A stretch of 64,000 bases of DNA from Streptomyces sp. H27-H5 (GCF_026627505.1 NZ_JAPNLK010000002.1:1-64000); one strand, 5' to 3'. Shown: positions 53,379 to 62,661, numbered from the stretch's first letter. Notes: generated from the letters alone by a model not told the origin. Numbers and translations are program-made.

Positions 53379-54773
53379 GTGGCCGCAACGCCCAGGTTTC
53401 GCAAAGATGCAGTCGCAGTACCGGAGGAGACGCACCCGGTCGACGAGACCTTGCCTCCGCTGAAAATGTTCACGAGCGGTCTCCAACACGTGGCCGCCAT
53501 GTACGCGGGTGTCGTCGCCCCGCCCATGATCGTCGGACCCGCCGTCGGTCTCTCCGCCACCGAGACGGCCTTCCTGATGGGCGCCTCGCTCTTCACCGCC
53601 GGCCTCGCCACCCTGCTCCAGACCCTCGGGTTCTGGAAGATCGGCGCCAAGCTCCCCTTCGTCAACGGCGTCTCCTTCGCCGGTGTCACCCCGATGATCG
53701 CCATCGGCAAGGGGGAGGGGGTCGACGCCATCCCCGTCATCTTCGGCGCGATCATCGTCGCCGGACTCCTCGGCTTCCTGGCCGCCCCCTACTTCGGGAA
53801 GCTCGTCCGCTTCTTCCCACCCGTCGTCACCGGCACGGTCATCACCCTGATCGGCGTCTCACTGCTCCCGGTGGCGTTCAACTGGTCGCAGGGCGGCAAC
53901 AGCACCGCCTCCGACTACGGGTCGATGCAGAACATCGGCATGGCCGCGCTCACCCTGGCGATCGTGCTGGTCATGCGGAAGTTCCTGCGGGGCTTCCTCC
54001 AGCAGATATCCATCCTGCTCGGCCTGGTCGTGGGCACCCTCATCGCGATCCCGCTGCACATGACGAACTTCGACGCCATCCGCAACGCGGACATCGTCGG
54101 CTTCCCCACCCCGTTCCACTTCGGCGCCCCGCAGTTCCAGGTCGCGGCCATCATCTCCATGTGCATCGTGATGCTCGTCTGCATGACCGAGTCCACCGCC
54201 GACATCCTGGCCCTCGGCAAGATCGTGGGCCGTCCGGCGGACGCGAAGACCATCGAGGGCGGCCTGCGCGCCGACACCCTCGGCAGTGCCATCAGCCCGC
54301 TGTTCAACGGCTTCATGTGCAGTGCCTTCGCCCAGAACATCGGACTCGTCGCGATGACCAAGGTGCGCAGCCGGTTCGTCGTCGCGGCCGGCGGCGGCAT
54401 CCTGATCCTGCTCGGCCTGTGTCCGGTGGCGGCCTCCGTGATCGGCGTGGTGCCGCTGCCCGTGCTCGGCGGCGCCGGCATCGTGCTCTTCGGCTCGGTC
54501 GCCGCGAGCGGCATCCAGACCCTGGCGAGCGCCGCCATGGAGAAGGGCGAGAACGCCCTGATCGTGGCCGCCTCGGTCGGCATCGGCCTGATACCGATCG
54601 CCGCCCCGGGCTTCTACCACGCCTTCCCGAAGGACCTGTTGGTCGTCCTCGACTCCGGCATCAGCACCGGCTGCGTCGTGGCGATCCTGCTCAACCTGGC
54701 CTTCAACCACCTCGGCGCCAAGAAGGAGGACGAGGCCGCACAGGCCACGTCGGAACCGGCGTTCGTGCACTGA
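53379..54773 (+). CDS. urate/xanthine permease (NCS2, NAT family)
   Basis: Proton-coupled nucleobase symporter of 464 residues with 12-14 hydrophobic segments. The N-terminal block KMFTSGLQHVAAMYAGVVAP and the NAT signature AQNIGLVAMTKVRSR near residue 320 (QNxGxxxxTxxxSR) identify the xanthine/urate-type carriers. GTG 53379 follows a GGAGG site. Position after uricase and 8-oxoguanine deaminase supports urate uptake. Distinct from the AzgA-type permease at 4.4 kb. Confidence 0.93.
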   Translation: MAATPRFRKDAVAVPEETHPVDETLPPLKMFTSGLQHVAAMYAGVVAPPMIVGPAVGLSATETAFLMGASLFTAGLATLLQTLGFWKIGAKLPFVNGVSFAGVTPMIAIGKGEGVDAIPVIFGAIIVAGLLGFLAAPYFGKLVRFFPPVVTGTVITLIGVSLLPVAFNWSQGGNSTASDYGSMQNIGMAALTLAIVLVMRKFLRGFLQQISILLGLVVGTLIAIPLHMTNFDAIRNADIVGFPTPFHFGAPQFQVAAIISMCIVMLVCMTESTADILALGKIVGRPADAKTIEGGLRADTLGSAISPLFNGFMCSAFAQNIGLVAMTKVRSRFVVAAGGGILILLGLCPVAASVIGVVPLPVLGGAGIVLFGSVAASGIQTLASAAMEKGENALIVAASVGIGLIPIAAPGFYHAFPKDLLVVLDSGISTGCVVAILLNLAFNHLGAKKEDEAAQATSEPAFVH

Positions 54774-54789
54774 GGCCGGGTCACCGGCC

Positions 54790-54848
54790 GGCGCGCGGCG
54801 GCGCGGACGTCACCCACTGCGGGTGTGGCGTCCGCACCGCCGCGCGCC
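54790..54848. terminator. long convergent hairpin
   Basis: 20-bp stem with one mismatch (54790-54809 with 54829-54848), capped by an inner CACCC-ACTGC-GGGTG hairpin. It lies between the urate permease and the convergent Lrp-like gene. Confidence 0.75.
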
Positions 54849-54949
54849 CGTGTTCCCCCCGCGGGTCCGCGCCCGGGATCGCCTGGCCGTCCGTCCGCCC
54901 GCCCGCCCGTTCGCCGCCCGTCCGTTCTCGGGCCCCCGTTCCGTGTGGC

Positions 54950-56005
54950 TCAGGCCGCGCGCGTCGGCTCCGTCCAGATGTCCGGGAGCACCGTGCGCAC
55001 GCGTCGGCCCTCCTGGTCCAACTCCTGCGCCTCCGACTTGCGCACGTGGAGCGCCACCGCCGAGTCGGTGACCCGCATCGCCGGCAACCGGCGCGAGAGG
55101 TCCGAGGTGTAGCGGGACAGCTCGGCGATCGTGTGCAGCCGCGCACTGATCATGAAGTTCCAGGGTCCGCTGACGGACATGCAGGTCCGGGTCTCGCGTA
55201 ACCCGATCGCCGCCGCCGCGCAGTCGGCCACCTCGTGCTCGGGCACCTCCGCCCACAGGGTCGCCGACACCGGCCACCCCGAGACCCCCGAGGCCATCGC
55301 GCAGCTGTAGCGCAGGCCCTGCCCCGCCTCCAACCGGCCCAGCCGGCGACGGACCGTGGACTCGCTCATGCCCGTCTCCCGCGCCAGCGAGGCCACGCTG
55401 CGTCGCGCGTCCGAGGCCAGTGCCAGCACCAGCGGCCGGTCCTCCTCGGTCATGCTCGTCGGCGCCGGCCCGGCGGGGGCCGCCGACGACGTGGAGCGGC
55501 GGGTCCGCCCGGTCAGCAGATCGATCTGGAGGGGGGTCAGTTGGTCCAGGCGCCACCGGTCGGGGGCGCTGTGCACCGCCGTCACCATCGACGAGCGGGT
55601 CGCCCCCACCCCGGGGATCCGCTGGACCCGGAAGGACAGGTAGCGGTACAGCGTGTGCAGGTTCGGGACGGCCACGAACGCCAACAGGTCACGCGCGCCC
55701 GTGGTGTGCTGGACGCCGAGCGTGTGCGGGTCCCCGACCAGTGCCGCGCCGACCGCGGGGGCGGTGCCCGCCGCGCAGGTCACCTCCACCCAGGCCATGC
55801 AGGGCGACTGGTTGCCCGTACGCAGCCCCAACCCCGATATCCAGGCCTCGCCGGCCCCCGTCATGCGCTCCCAGCGGCGGGCCAGCGTGTCGGGGCGGGC
55901 GCCCAGCACCGGTCCCAGCCGCTCCCAGCTCGCCCGGGGCGCGAGCTGGAGTGCGTGGACGAGCGCCCGGTCGGTGTCGTCCACGGCGGAAATGGCCGCG
56001 TGCAT
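54950..56005 (-). CDS. double Lrp/AsnC-family regulator
   Basis: A 351-residue protein with two Lrp/AsnC modules. The first is an atypical HTH (residues 9-58) with a RAM-like region (70-150). The second is a canonical HTH (residues 188-235: VLALASDARRSVASLARETG, then SESTVRRRLGRLE) plus a RAM domain that ends near residue 330. Double-length Lrp proteins occur in actinobacteria and usually regulate amino-acid genes. It is divergent from the STAND ATPase and 2.2 kb from the saccharopine dehydrogenase gene, which makes lysine or a related amino acid a reasonable ligand to test. ATG 56005 follows GGGAGAGG. Confidence 0.85.
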   Translation of the reverse strand: MHAAISAVDDTDRALVHALQLAPRASWERLGPVLGARPDTLARRWERMTGAGEAWISGLGLRTGNQSPCMAWVEVTCAAGTAPAVGAALVGDPHTLGVQHTTGARDLLAFVAVPNLHTLYRYLSFRVQRIPGVGATRSSMVTAVHSAPDRWRLDQLTPLQIDLLTGRTRRSTSSAAPAGPAPTSMTEEDRPLVLALASDARRSVASLARETGMSESTVRRRLGRLEAGQGLRYSCAMASGVSGWPVSATLWAEVPEHEVADCAAAAIGLRETRTCMSVSGPWNFMISARLHTIAELSRYTSDLSRRLPAMRVTDSAVALHVRKSEAQELDQEGRRVRTVLPDIWTEPTRAA

Positions 56006-56133
56006 ACCCTCTCCCTGGTGGTTCTCCCGGTCGCGGGTCGGAAGACCGGACTTTCCGCAGATCATCTCTCTTTGTGCACCGAACCGATGAATCCGACGGT
56101 GGTGCGCGAGCACAGGACGTCGCGGGAGGACGC

Positions 56134-58146
56134 GTGGGTGACCCCGAAGCGTGCGCGCGCCGCACCGTGCCCGCGGAGCTGTCCGATGTCGTCGGCCGGG
56201 ACCGGGAGGCGGCGGCCACCGCCGAACTGCTCGCCGCCGGACGGCTGGTGACCCTCACCGGGCCGGCCGGCATCGGCAAGACCCGGCTCGCCCTGCGCAC
56301 CGTACGCGGCCTGACCTCCGGCGACGGCGCCGACACCGTCTGGGTGGAACTGTCCACGCTGCCCGAATCCCGGTGGGCGGTGATGGAACACGAGCTGGTC
56401 TTCGCGCTCGACGGCCGCGAGGTGCTGTTGGTGCTCGACGGCTGCGAACAACTGGGCGTCAAAGCCGCACCGTTGGTGTCGGACCTGATGGCCTGGCTGC
56501 CCCGGGCCCGCATCCTGGCGACCTCCCAACGACGGCTCGACCTGCCGGGGGAGGCCGAACTCGCCGTCCCGCCCCTGTCCTTGCCCGCCGAACCCCGGGA
56601 CCCCGCCGCCCGGCAACCGGCCGCCGCGATCGCCGGCTGCGCCGCCGTGCGGCTGTACGAGGAACGCGCGCGCGGCGCCGATCCCTTCTTCCGGCTCACC
56701 GACGCCAACGCGGCCGCTGTCGCCGCCCTGTGCCGAGCCCTCGACGGCATCCCCGGGGCCCTGGAACTCGCCGCCGGGCGCGCGCACCGGTACCCGCCCC
56801 TGGAAGCCCTGCGCCGGCTGACCGCCGACCCGCTGACCTTCCTCGCCGGCGGCGCCGGTCGCGCCACCCGCGTCGACGCCGAGCGCACCCACCGACTCGC
56901 CTCACCGGCCGAGCGCCTCCTGTGGGAGCGGCTCTCCGTCTTCGCCGGCTCCTTCGACGCGGCCGCGGTCGCCGACGTGTGCGGATTCGGGGAACTCACC
57001 CCGGCCACGGCCGTGGAAGCCCTGGCCCGACTCGCCCCCGCCCTGCTCGCCGACGAGGAGCGCCCGGGCCGGCACCGGCTTCCCCTGTCCGTACGCGCCC
57101 ACGCGGCGATGCGCCTCGCCTGCCGACCCGGCGACGACGGGACCACCGTCGTCCGGCGCCACCAGGAGCGCTGTCGCGCGCTCGCGGAACGCGCCGCGGG
57201 ACTGTGGCGGGGCGGCGCGCAGCGCGAGGCGCGCGCCCTGGCCCTGGCCGAACTCCCCGAGCTGCGGGCCGCGATGAACCCGCTCGCCGTGGGTCCGGGC
57301 GCCGCCCTGGAACTGGCCGTCACTCTGTGGTTCCTCTGGACGGCCTGCGGACTCCCGGCGGAGGGCCGGTGCCACCTGGAGCGCGCCCTCGCCCTGCACC
57401 CGCGGCCCCGGCCGGCCCGCGCCCTGTGGTTGGCCGCCTGGCTGACGGCGAGCCTCGACGGGACGGACGGCACGGACCCGCTGCTGGTGGAGGCCTGGAG
57501 CGCCGCGGTGCAGGAAGGGGAGGACGCCTGCCTCGCCCACCTCGCGCACGTGCGCGGCACGATCGCGCTGTGGGAGCGCCGCCACGACAGCGCCGTCACC
57601 GAGTACCGCGAGGCGCTGGAACTGCTGCCCGCCGGGCCCGTGTCCGGTCCGGGCCGGGAGGTGCTCCGGGCCGCCCTCGCCCTGGCCCTCGCCCACGTCG
57701 ATCCGCTCGTGGATCCGCCCGTCGATCCGTTCGCCGATCCGCCCGTCGATCCGTCGGCGGAGCCGCTCGGCGATGCGCCCGGCGGGTGCCACGACCCGTG
57801 GGCCCGGTCCTGGGCGCGCCACGCCGCGGCCGTGCGGCTGGCCCGCCGGGGTCGTACCGAGGCGGCCCGGGCCGAGGTGCTGTGCGCGCTGGAGACCCAG
57901 TCGGCCCTGGGCGACCGGACCGGCCGGGCCCTCTCGGCGGAGCTGCTGGCCGAGCTGGAGGCGGACCGGGGGCGGTACACGCGATCCGCCCGGCTGCTCG
58001 GCTCGGTCTCCGGGGCCCGTCCGGCGGCCGCCCGTCCGCCGCGCGCCCTGGACGTCCTGGGGGGCCGGATGCCCGAGGAGGACCTCCGGGCGGCGTACGC
58101 GGAGGGCGCACGGATCGGACCGCGAGCGCTGCTGCCTGAATTCTGA
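56134..58146 (+). CDS. STAND-type ATPase with TPR-like region, no DNA-binding domain
   Basis: A 670-residue protein resembling the ATPase part of AfsR/SARP- or LuxR-like regulators. VVGRDREAAATAEL, then P-loop LTGPAGIGKTRLAL near residue 41, and a Walker B-like VLLVLDGCEQL near residue 98 where LDNCEHL is usual. An alpha-helical TPR-like C-terminal half follows (residues 340-650). Neither an N-terminal OmpR-type nor a C-terminal LuxR-type HTH is present. Residues about 521-548 are a repeat of DPxVDPP units. GTG 56134 follows GGGAGGA. It is probably a signalling ATPase that needs a partner, and is the divergent neighbour of the Lrp-like gene. Confidence 0.75.
   Translation: MGDPEACARRTVPAELSDVVGRDREAAATAELLAAGRLVTLTGPAGIGKTRLALRTVRGLTSGDGADTVWVELSTLPESRWAVMEHELVFALDGREVLLVLDGCEQLGVKAAPLVSDLMAWLPRARILATSQRRLDLPGEAELAVPPLSLPAEPRDPAARQPAAAIAGCAAVRLYEERARGADPFFRLTDANAAAVAALCRALDGIPGALELAAGRAHRYPPLEALRRLTADPLTFLAGGAGRATRVDAERTHRLASPAERLLWERLSVFAGSFDAAAVADVCGFGELTPATAVEALARLAPALLADEERPGRHRLPLSVRAHAAMRLACRPGDDGTTVVRRHQERCRALAERAAGLWRGGAQREARALALAELPELRAAMNPLAVGPGAALELAVTLWFLWTACGLPAEGRCHLERALALHPRPRPARALWLAAWLTASLDGTDGTDPLLVEAWSAAVQEGEDACLAHLAHVRGTIALWERRHDSAVTEYREALELLPAGPVSGPGREVLRAALALALAHVDPLVDPPVDPFADPPVDPSAEPLGDAPGGCHDPWARSWARHAAAVRLARRGRTEAARAEVLCALETQSALGDRTGRALSAELLAELEADRGRYTRSARLLGSVSGARPAAARPPRALDVLGGRMPEEDLRAAYAEGARIGPRALLPEF
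57698..57780 (+). repeat. GTCGATCCGnnC tandem repeat
   Basis: About six 12-base units of the form GTSGATCCGCYC inside the STAND ATPase gene, encoding DPxVDP repeats between two helical segments. Confidence 0.6.
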
Positions 58147-58267
58147 GCCCCCGTTCCCGCTGCCGCGCTCCTTGCCGAACGGCAGCGGTGAACGGACTCT
58201 GATGGTCGGTCACATGTTGCACGCGGACGTCCGTCGAGGCGTCCTGAGCAGACAGGTGGTACCGCCG

Positions 58268-59389
58268 ATGGCAGAAGTGCCGCAGTTGTGGATGCGCAAC
58301 GAGACACGCCTCACCGAACGAAGGGCCCCGCTCACCCCCCAGGACGCCGGACGGCTCGTCCGGCAGGGCGTACGACTCACCGTGGAGGACTCCGCACACC
58401 GGGTCTTCCCCCTCTCCGCCTACGTGGACGCGGGCTGCCGCGCCGCACCCGCCGGGTCCTGGGCGGACGGGGCCGCACCCGGGTCCGCGTACATCCTGGG
58501 CCTCAAGGAACTCCCGCCGGAACCCCAGCGGTTGCACCACCGGCACGTGTACTTCGGGCACGCGTACAAGGGCCAGGCCGAGGCCCCGGCGCTGCTGGAG
58601 CGGTTCGCGGCGGGCGGTGGGACCCTGCTCGACCTGGAGTACCTGGCCGACGCCCAGGGGCGCCGGCTCGCCGCCTTCGGGTACTGGGCGGGCTACGTGG
58701 GCGCGGCGCTCGCCGTCCTCCAGGCGCGGGGCCTGCTCGAAGGCCCGCTGACACCGATGCCCCGGGCCGAACTCGACCGCCGATTACGCGCCTCGCGGGC
58801 CGTTCCGCCACCCGACGGGATCCAACTGCGGTCCATCGTGATCGGAGGGTACGGGCGCAGCGGACGCGGCGCCCGCGACGCCCTGGTCACCGCCGGCGTA
58901 CGGGTCACCCGGTGGGACCGCACCGACACCGCCCACCTGGACCGCGCGGCCCTGCTCGGCTGCGACGTGCTGGTCAACGCGGTGCTCACCACCCGACCCG
59001 TGCCGGCCTTCCTCACCTCCGCCGACCTGGACCACGAGCCCGGCCCCGACGGGCGACGCCTCTCGGTGATCGCCGACATCACCTGCGACACGGGTTCGCC
59101 CCTGCACCTGCTGCCCGTCTACGACCGACTCACCGACTGGGCGACCCCGGCCCGCCGGCTGGTCGACGGCCTGCGGCCGCTCGACGTCATCGCCATCGAC
59201 AACCTGCCGTCCCTGCTCCCGGCCGAAGCCGCCCGGGCGTTCTCGGCGGACCTGCTCCCCAAACTGCTGGCCCTGGGGACCGGCACCCCGGACCCCGACT
59301 GGCTGCGCTGCCGGGACGCCTTCGCCGAGGCCATGACCACACTGCACCCGACCTCTGTCCGCGACAGCGACGAGCAACCCGCCGCGTAG
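58268..59389 (+). CDS. saccharopine dehydrogenase (NAD+, L-lysine-forming) of the yeast Lys1 type
   Basis: A 373-residue protein, the same length as yeast Lys1. It keeps the family's N-terminal block in order: LWMRNETRLTERRAPLTPQD near residue 8, SAYILGLKELPPEP near residue 74, HRHVYFGHAYKGQ near residue 91 (catalytic Lys/His region) and GTLLDLEYLADAQGRRLAAF near residue 117. The NAD-binding IVIGGYGRSGRGARDAL is near residue 195. The usual reaction cleaves saccharopine to lysine and 2-oxoglutarate, or the reverse. A relative that makes another opine-like amino acid is possible. No lysine-ketoglutarate reductase partner is next to it. Confidence 0.85.
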   Translation: MAEVPQLWMRNETRLTERRAPLTPQDAGRLVRQGVRLTVEDSAHRVFPLSAYVDAGCRAAPAGSWADGAAPGSAYILGLKELPPEPQRLHHRHVYFGHAYKGQAEAPALLERFAAGGGTLLDLEYLADAQGRRLAAFGYWAGYVGAALAVLQARGLLEGPLTPMPRAELDRRLRASRAVPPPDGIQLRSIVIGGYGRSGRGARDALVTAGVRVTRWDRTDTAHLDRAALLGCDVLVNAVLTTRPVPAFLTSADLDHEPGPDGRRLSVIADITCDTGSPLHLLPVYDRLTDWATPARRLVDGLRPLDVIAIDNLPSLLPAEAARAFSADLLPKLLALGTGTPDPDWLRCRDAFAEAMTTLHPTSVRDSDEQPAA

Positions 59390-59445
59390 GCCCTGGACGG
59401 CCCCGGTCGGGGTCGGGGGTCGGGGGCGGGCATCCGCCCCGGGCA

Positions 59446-59476
59446 CGGAACCCGGGCCTCTCGGCCGCGGGTTCCG
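59446..59476. terminator. convergent hairpin
   Basis: CGGAACCCG (59446-59454) with CGGGTTCCG (59468-59476), capped by GGCC-TCTC-GGCC, between two convergent genes. Confidence 0.6.
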
Positions 59477-59516
59477 CGCCCCTGCCGCGCGAGGGCGGTT
59501 CCGACGAGGGCGGTGC

Positions 59517-60707
59517 CTACGGGGCGGGGGTCAGGTACATCCCGCTCTGGTCGCCCCCGGCGGTGTTCCGGCAACTGTCCCGAGACGTCGCCGGTCGGGC
59601 CGCGGCCAGGGCCAGGCAGCGCCCGACGGCCAGTTGCCCGAAGTGGTTCGGGTGCATGGACTCCTGGATCAGGCCCTGCGTCTCACTGCTGTCGATCCAG
59701 CGCGCCCACTCGCTCGTCCGGGCGGACGCGGCCGACGTCGAGGTGACCAGCCTGCTGGCCTTCGCGCACACCTCGCGCCCCTGCATCATGTCCCGCAGGT
59801 CCAGGAACTGCACGCCCTTGGCGGCGGCCACCGCGCCCAGGCGATCGGCGATCTGCGGCACCAGCGCGTCCCGCGCCCAGTCCGAGTCCCGGTTCCAGAA
59901 CGGGCAGCCGCCGGTGTTCAACCGGCTCCAGTCGCTCTGCGGGTACCGGTTCTCGGCGCCCCGCGGGATCGGTGAGGGGTAGGACTGCAGGACGACGCGG
60001 TACGAGGAGTCCGCGTAGCCGGCGCCGCGCATCACCGCCCGGATCTCGTCGACGGACTTGCCCACCTTGGCCATCACCCCGTCCATCTTCCGGTCGACGC
60101 CCTCCTGTTGGTCGTCGTGACAGTAGGAGCCCCAGAGGACGAAGTCGTAGGCGCACTCCTGGATGATGTCGGCGAACCCGAGGTCGTTCCCGCCGATGGA
60201 CAGCACGATCACCTTGACGTCGTGGCTCGCGGCCACGCCGGCGAGCTGATCGGCCTGTGGGGCCTCGCCCTTGAAGGGCACCCCGCCGTTTGACGCCCGG
60301 AAGACGTTGTCCGACACCGCGCCGGAACACGCCAGGTTCACGGCCACGTCGGCGATCGGCCCGGCGCTGCGCACCTCGGCCGAGTCCGATCGGTGGCACC
60401 CGCCGGCGGTGGCGCCGTACACCTTGGAGGGGTCGTACGAACTGCCGCTGATCCAGGCCCGGTCGGTGCCGTTGCGGCTGCCGGCGTTGGTCAGGCTGTT
60501 GCCCTTCCACCGGCCGGCCTCGCCGGAGATGTAGCTGTCGCCCAGGGAGACCACCGCGGTCGGCCCGTTGCCCGGGCTCGCCGAGGACGTTCCCGCCCCG
60601 CCGGTCACGAGCGCGGCGGCGGTGAGGGGGAGGACCAGTGCGGCCCCGGCCAGTCGTCGCACACGACTGCCGGTCCGGCTCTTGCTGGCGTTGCGGAATC
60701 CGATCAC
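59517..60707 (-). CDS. secreted SGNH/GDSL-family lipase or esterase
   Basis: A 396-residue exported hydrolase. The N-terminus is a classic signal peptide: Arg-rich start, hydrophobic core LAGAALVLPLTAAALVTGG at about residues 20-38, then an Ala-Ser-Ala type cleavage site. Catalytic blocks: SLGDSYISGE near residue 54 (Ser), SIGGNDLGFADI near residue 152 (Gly and Asn) and ESMHPNHFGQ near residue 363 (His). Cysteine pairs suggest disulfides. Start GTG 60707 is chosen because AGGAG lies 7 bases before it. The upstream gap has an inverted repeat GTTACC-N25-GGTAAC at 60824-60860. Confidence 0.9.
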   Translation of the reverse strand: MIGFRNASKSRTGSRVRRLAGAALVLPLTAAALVTGGAGTSSASPGNGPTAVVSLGDSYISGEAGRWKGNSLTNAGSRNGTDRAWISGSSYDPSKVYGATAGGCHRSDSAEVRSAGPIADVAVNLACSGAVSDNVFRASNGGVPFKGEAPQADQLAGVAASHDVKVIVLSIGGNDLGFADIIQECAYDFVLWGSYCHDDQQEGVDRKMDGVMAKVGKSVDEIRAVMRGAGYADSSYRVVLQSYPSPIPRGAENRYPQSDWSRLNTGGCPFWNRDSDWARDALVPQIADRLGAVAAAKGVQFLDLRDMMQGREVCAKASRLVTSTSAASARTSEWARWIDSSETQGLIQESMHPNHFGQLAVGRCLALAAARPATSRDSCRNTAGGDQSGMYLTPAP

Positions 60708-60957
60708 TGCGGAACTCCTGCGGTCTGCCACGCCGATGCCCGGAGGAACTCCGGTGCAGGGCTGGGGAAGTGGGGATTACCGCCGGCGCCGGTGGCATCG
60801 GAAAGGTGACACGAGGCCGCATGTTACCGCTAGGTACGCGCAGATTACGATGAGGTAACGCCCGATCGTTCGGTCGGCCCGCGTTGCCTCGCGTCCCGGG
60901 CTCGCCCGACCGAATTCCGCCGCCCGGCGCCGCGCGATCCCCGCGGGTGACGTGAAA

Positions 60958-60999
60958 AGGCCCCGCCCCCGGGCCCTGGGGGCGGCGGGGGCGGGGCTT
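60958..60999 (-). terminator. malate synthase terminator
   Basis: AGGCCCCGCCCCC pairs with GGGGGCGGGGCTT (13 bp with one G-T) around 16 bases. On the minus strand it is followed by a TTTT run, 42 bases after the malate synthase stop. Confidence 0.8.
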
Positions 61000-61041
61000 C
61001 GTGCTCGGCTGCTGTGCGTGTCAGTCGAGGACGCGGGTGGG

Positions 61042-62661
61042 TCAGCCGGTGAGCTGGTCGTACGCGGGGAGGGTGAGGAAGTCCGCGTAGTCGGCGTCGA
61101 GGGAGACCTGGAGCAGGAGGTCGTGGGCCTGCTGCCACTTGCCGGTGGTGAAGGCCTCCTCGCCGACCTCGGCGCGGATGGCGGCCAGTTCCTCGGTCGC
61201 GATCTTGCGGGTCAGGTCGGCGGTGGCCGTCTCGCCGTTCTCGAAGACGACCCCGGCGTTGATCCACTGCCAGATCTGCGAGCGGGAGATCTCGGCGGTG
61301 GCCGCGTCCTCCATCAGACCGAAGATGCCGACGGCGCCCAGGCCGCGCAGCCACGCCTCGATGTAACGGATGCCGACCTGGACGGCGTTGCGCAGGCCCT
61401 CGTAGGTCGGCTTCGCGTCCAGCGAGTCGATGGCGATGAGCTCGCCCGGGGCCACCGAGACGTCCTCGCGCAGCCGGTCCTTCTGGTTGGGCTTGTCGCC
61501 GAGCACCGCGTCGAAGGAGGCCATCGCGATCGGGACCAGGTCGGGGTGGGCGACCCAGGAGCCGTCGAAGCCGTCGCCGGCCTCGCGGTCCTTGTCGGCC
61601 TTGACCTTCTCGAACGCGACCTTGTTGACCTCGGCGTCCTTGCGGGACGGGATGAAGGCCGCCATGCCGCCGATGGCGTGCGCGCCGCGCTTGTGGCAGG
61701 TCCTGACCAACAGTTCGGTGTACGCCCGCATGAAGGGGGCGGTCATCGTCACCGCGTTGCGGTCCGGCAGGACGAACTTCTCGCCGCCGTCGCGGAAGTT
61801 CTTCACGATGGAGAAGAGGTAGTCCCAACGGCCCGCGTTGAGGCCGGCCGCGTGGTCCTTGAGTTCGAAGAGGATCTCTTCCATCTCGTAGGCCGCGGTG
61901 ATCGTCTCGATCAGGACGGTCGCGCGGACGGTGCCCTGAGGGATCCCGACGTAGTCCTGGGCGAAGACGAAGATGTCGTTCCAGAGGCGCGCCTCAAGGT
62001 GCGACTCCGTCTTCGGCAGGTAGAAGTACGGGCCCTTGCCGAGGTCGATCAGGCGCTGGGCGTTGTGGAAGAAGTACAGACCGAAGTCGACGAGCGAGCC
62101 GGAGGCCGGGCCGCCCTCGAAGCGCAGGTGGCGCTCCTGGAGGTGCCAGCCGCGCGGCCGCATCACGACGGTGGCGAGCTGGTCGGCGGACTTCAGCGCG
62201 TACGCCTTGCCGGTGCGGGGGTCGGTGAAGTCGATGCGACGCTCGTAGGCGTCGATGAGGTTCAGCTGGCCGAGGACGACGTTCTCCCAGGTGGGAGCCG
62301 AGGCGTCCTCGAAGTCGGCGAGCCAGACCTTGGCGCCCGAGTTCAGGGCGTTGATGGTCATCTTGCGGTCCGTCGGACCGGTGATCTCCACGCGGCGGTC
62401 GTTCAGCGCGGCCGGGGCCGGCGCGACCTTCCAGTCTCCGTCGCGGACCTGTGCGGTGTCCGGGAGGAAGTCGAGGGTGGAGGTCCGGGCGATCTCGGCG
62501 CGCCGCTCGCCGCGTCGGGCGAGGAGCTCCGCGCGGCGGGGGGCGAACCGCCGGTGGAGCTCGGCCACGAAGGCGAGGGCCGCTTCGGTGAGGACTTCGT
62601 CCTGCCGGGGCAGGGGCTCGGCGTCGACGATGGCCAGCGGGGACGGCGCTGGTGCGGACAT
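61042..62661 (-). CDS. aceB: malate synthase A
   Basis: 539-residue malate synthase of the A type, condensing glyoxylate and acetyl-CoA. Conserved blocks: ALNSGAKVWLADFEDASAPT near residue 105, MRPRGWHLQERH near residue 166, PKTESHLEARLWNDIF near residue 213 (catalytic region), RATVLIETITAAYEMEEIL near residue 245 and GRWDYLFSIVKNF near residue 277, with the C-terminal catalytic Asp in GLMEDAATAEISRSQIWQW. ATG 62661 is used because GAAGGAG lies 6 bases before it; a GTG at 62670 sits inside that site. Its promoter shares both operators with catalase. Confidence 0.96.
   Translation of the reverse strand: MSAPAPSPLAIVDAEPLPRQDEVLTEAALAFVAELHRRFAPRRAELLARRGERRAEIARTSTLDFLPDTAQVRDGDWKVAPAPAALNDRRVEITGPTDRKMTINALNSGAKVWLADFEDASAPTWENVVLGQLNLIDAYERRIDFTDPRTGKAYALKSADQLATVVMRPRGWHLQERHLRFEGGPASGSLVDFGLYFFHNAQRLIDLGKGPYFYLPKTESHLEARLWNDIFVFAQDYVGIPQGTVRATVLIETITAAYEMEEILFELKDHAAGLNAGRWDYLFSIVKNFRDGGEKFVLPDRNAVTMTAPFMRAYTELLVRTCHKRGAHAIGGMAAFIPSRKDAEVNKVAFEKVKADKDREAGDGFDGSWVAHPDLVPIAMASFDAVLGDKPNQKDRLREDVSVAPGELIAIDSLDAKPTYEGLRNAVQVGIRYIEAWLRGLGAVGIFGLMEDAATAEISRSQIWQWINAGVVFENGETATADLTRKIATEELAAIRAEVGEEAFTTGKWQQAHDLLLQVSLDADYADFLTLPAYDQLTG

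Noticed and set aside
57698..57780. CRISPR-like or satellite array
   Set aside because: Units are short, contiguous, in frame and coding (DPxVDP); there are no spacers.
61042..61043. Malate synthase GTG start at 62670
   Set aside because: That GTG is part of the GAAGGAGTG ribosome site; ATG 62661 has ideal spacing.
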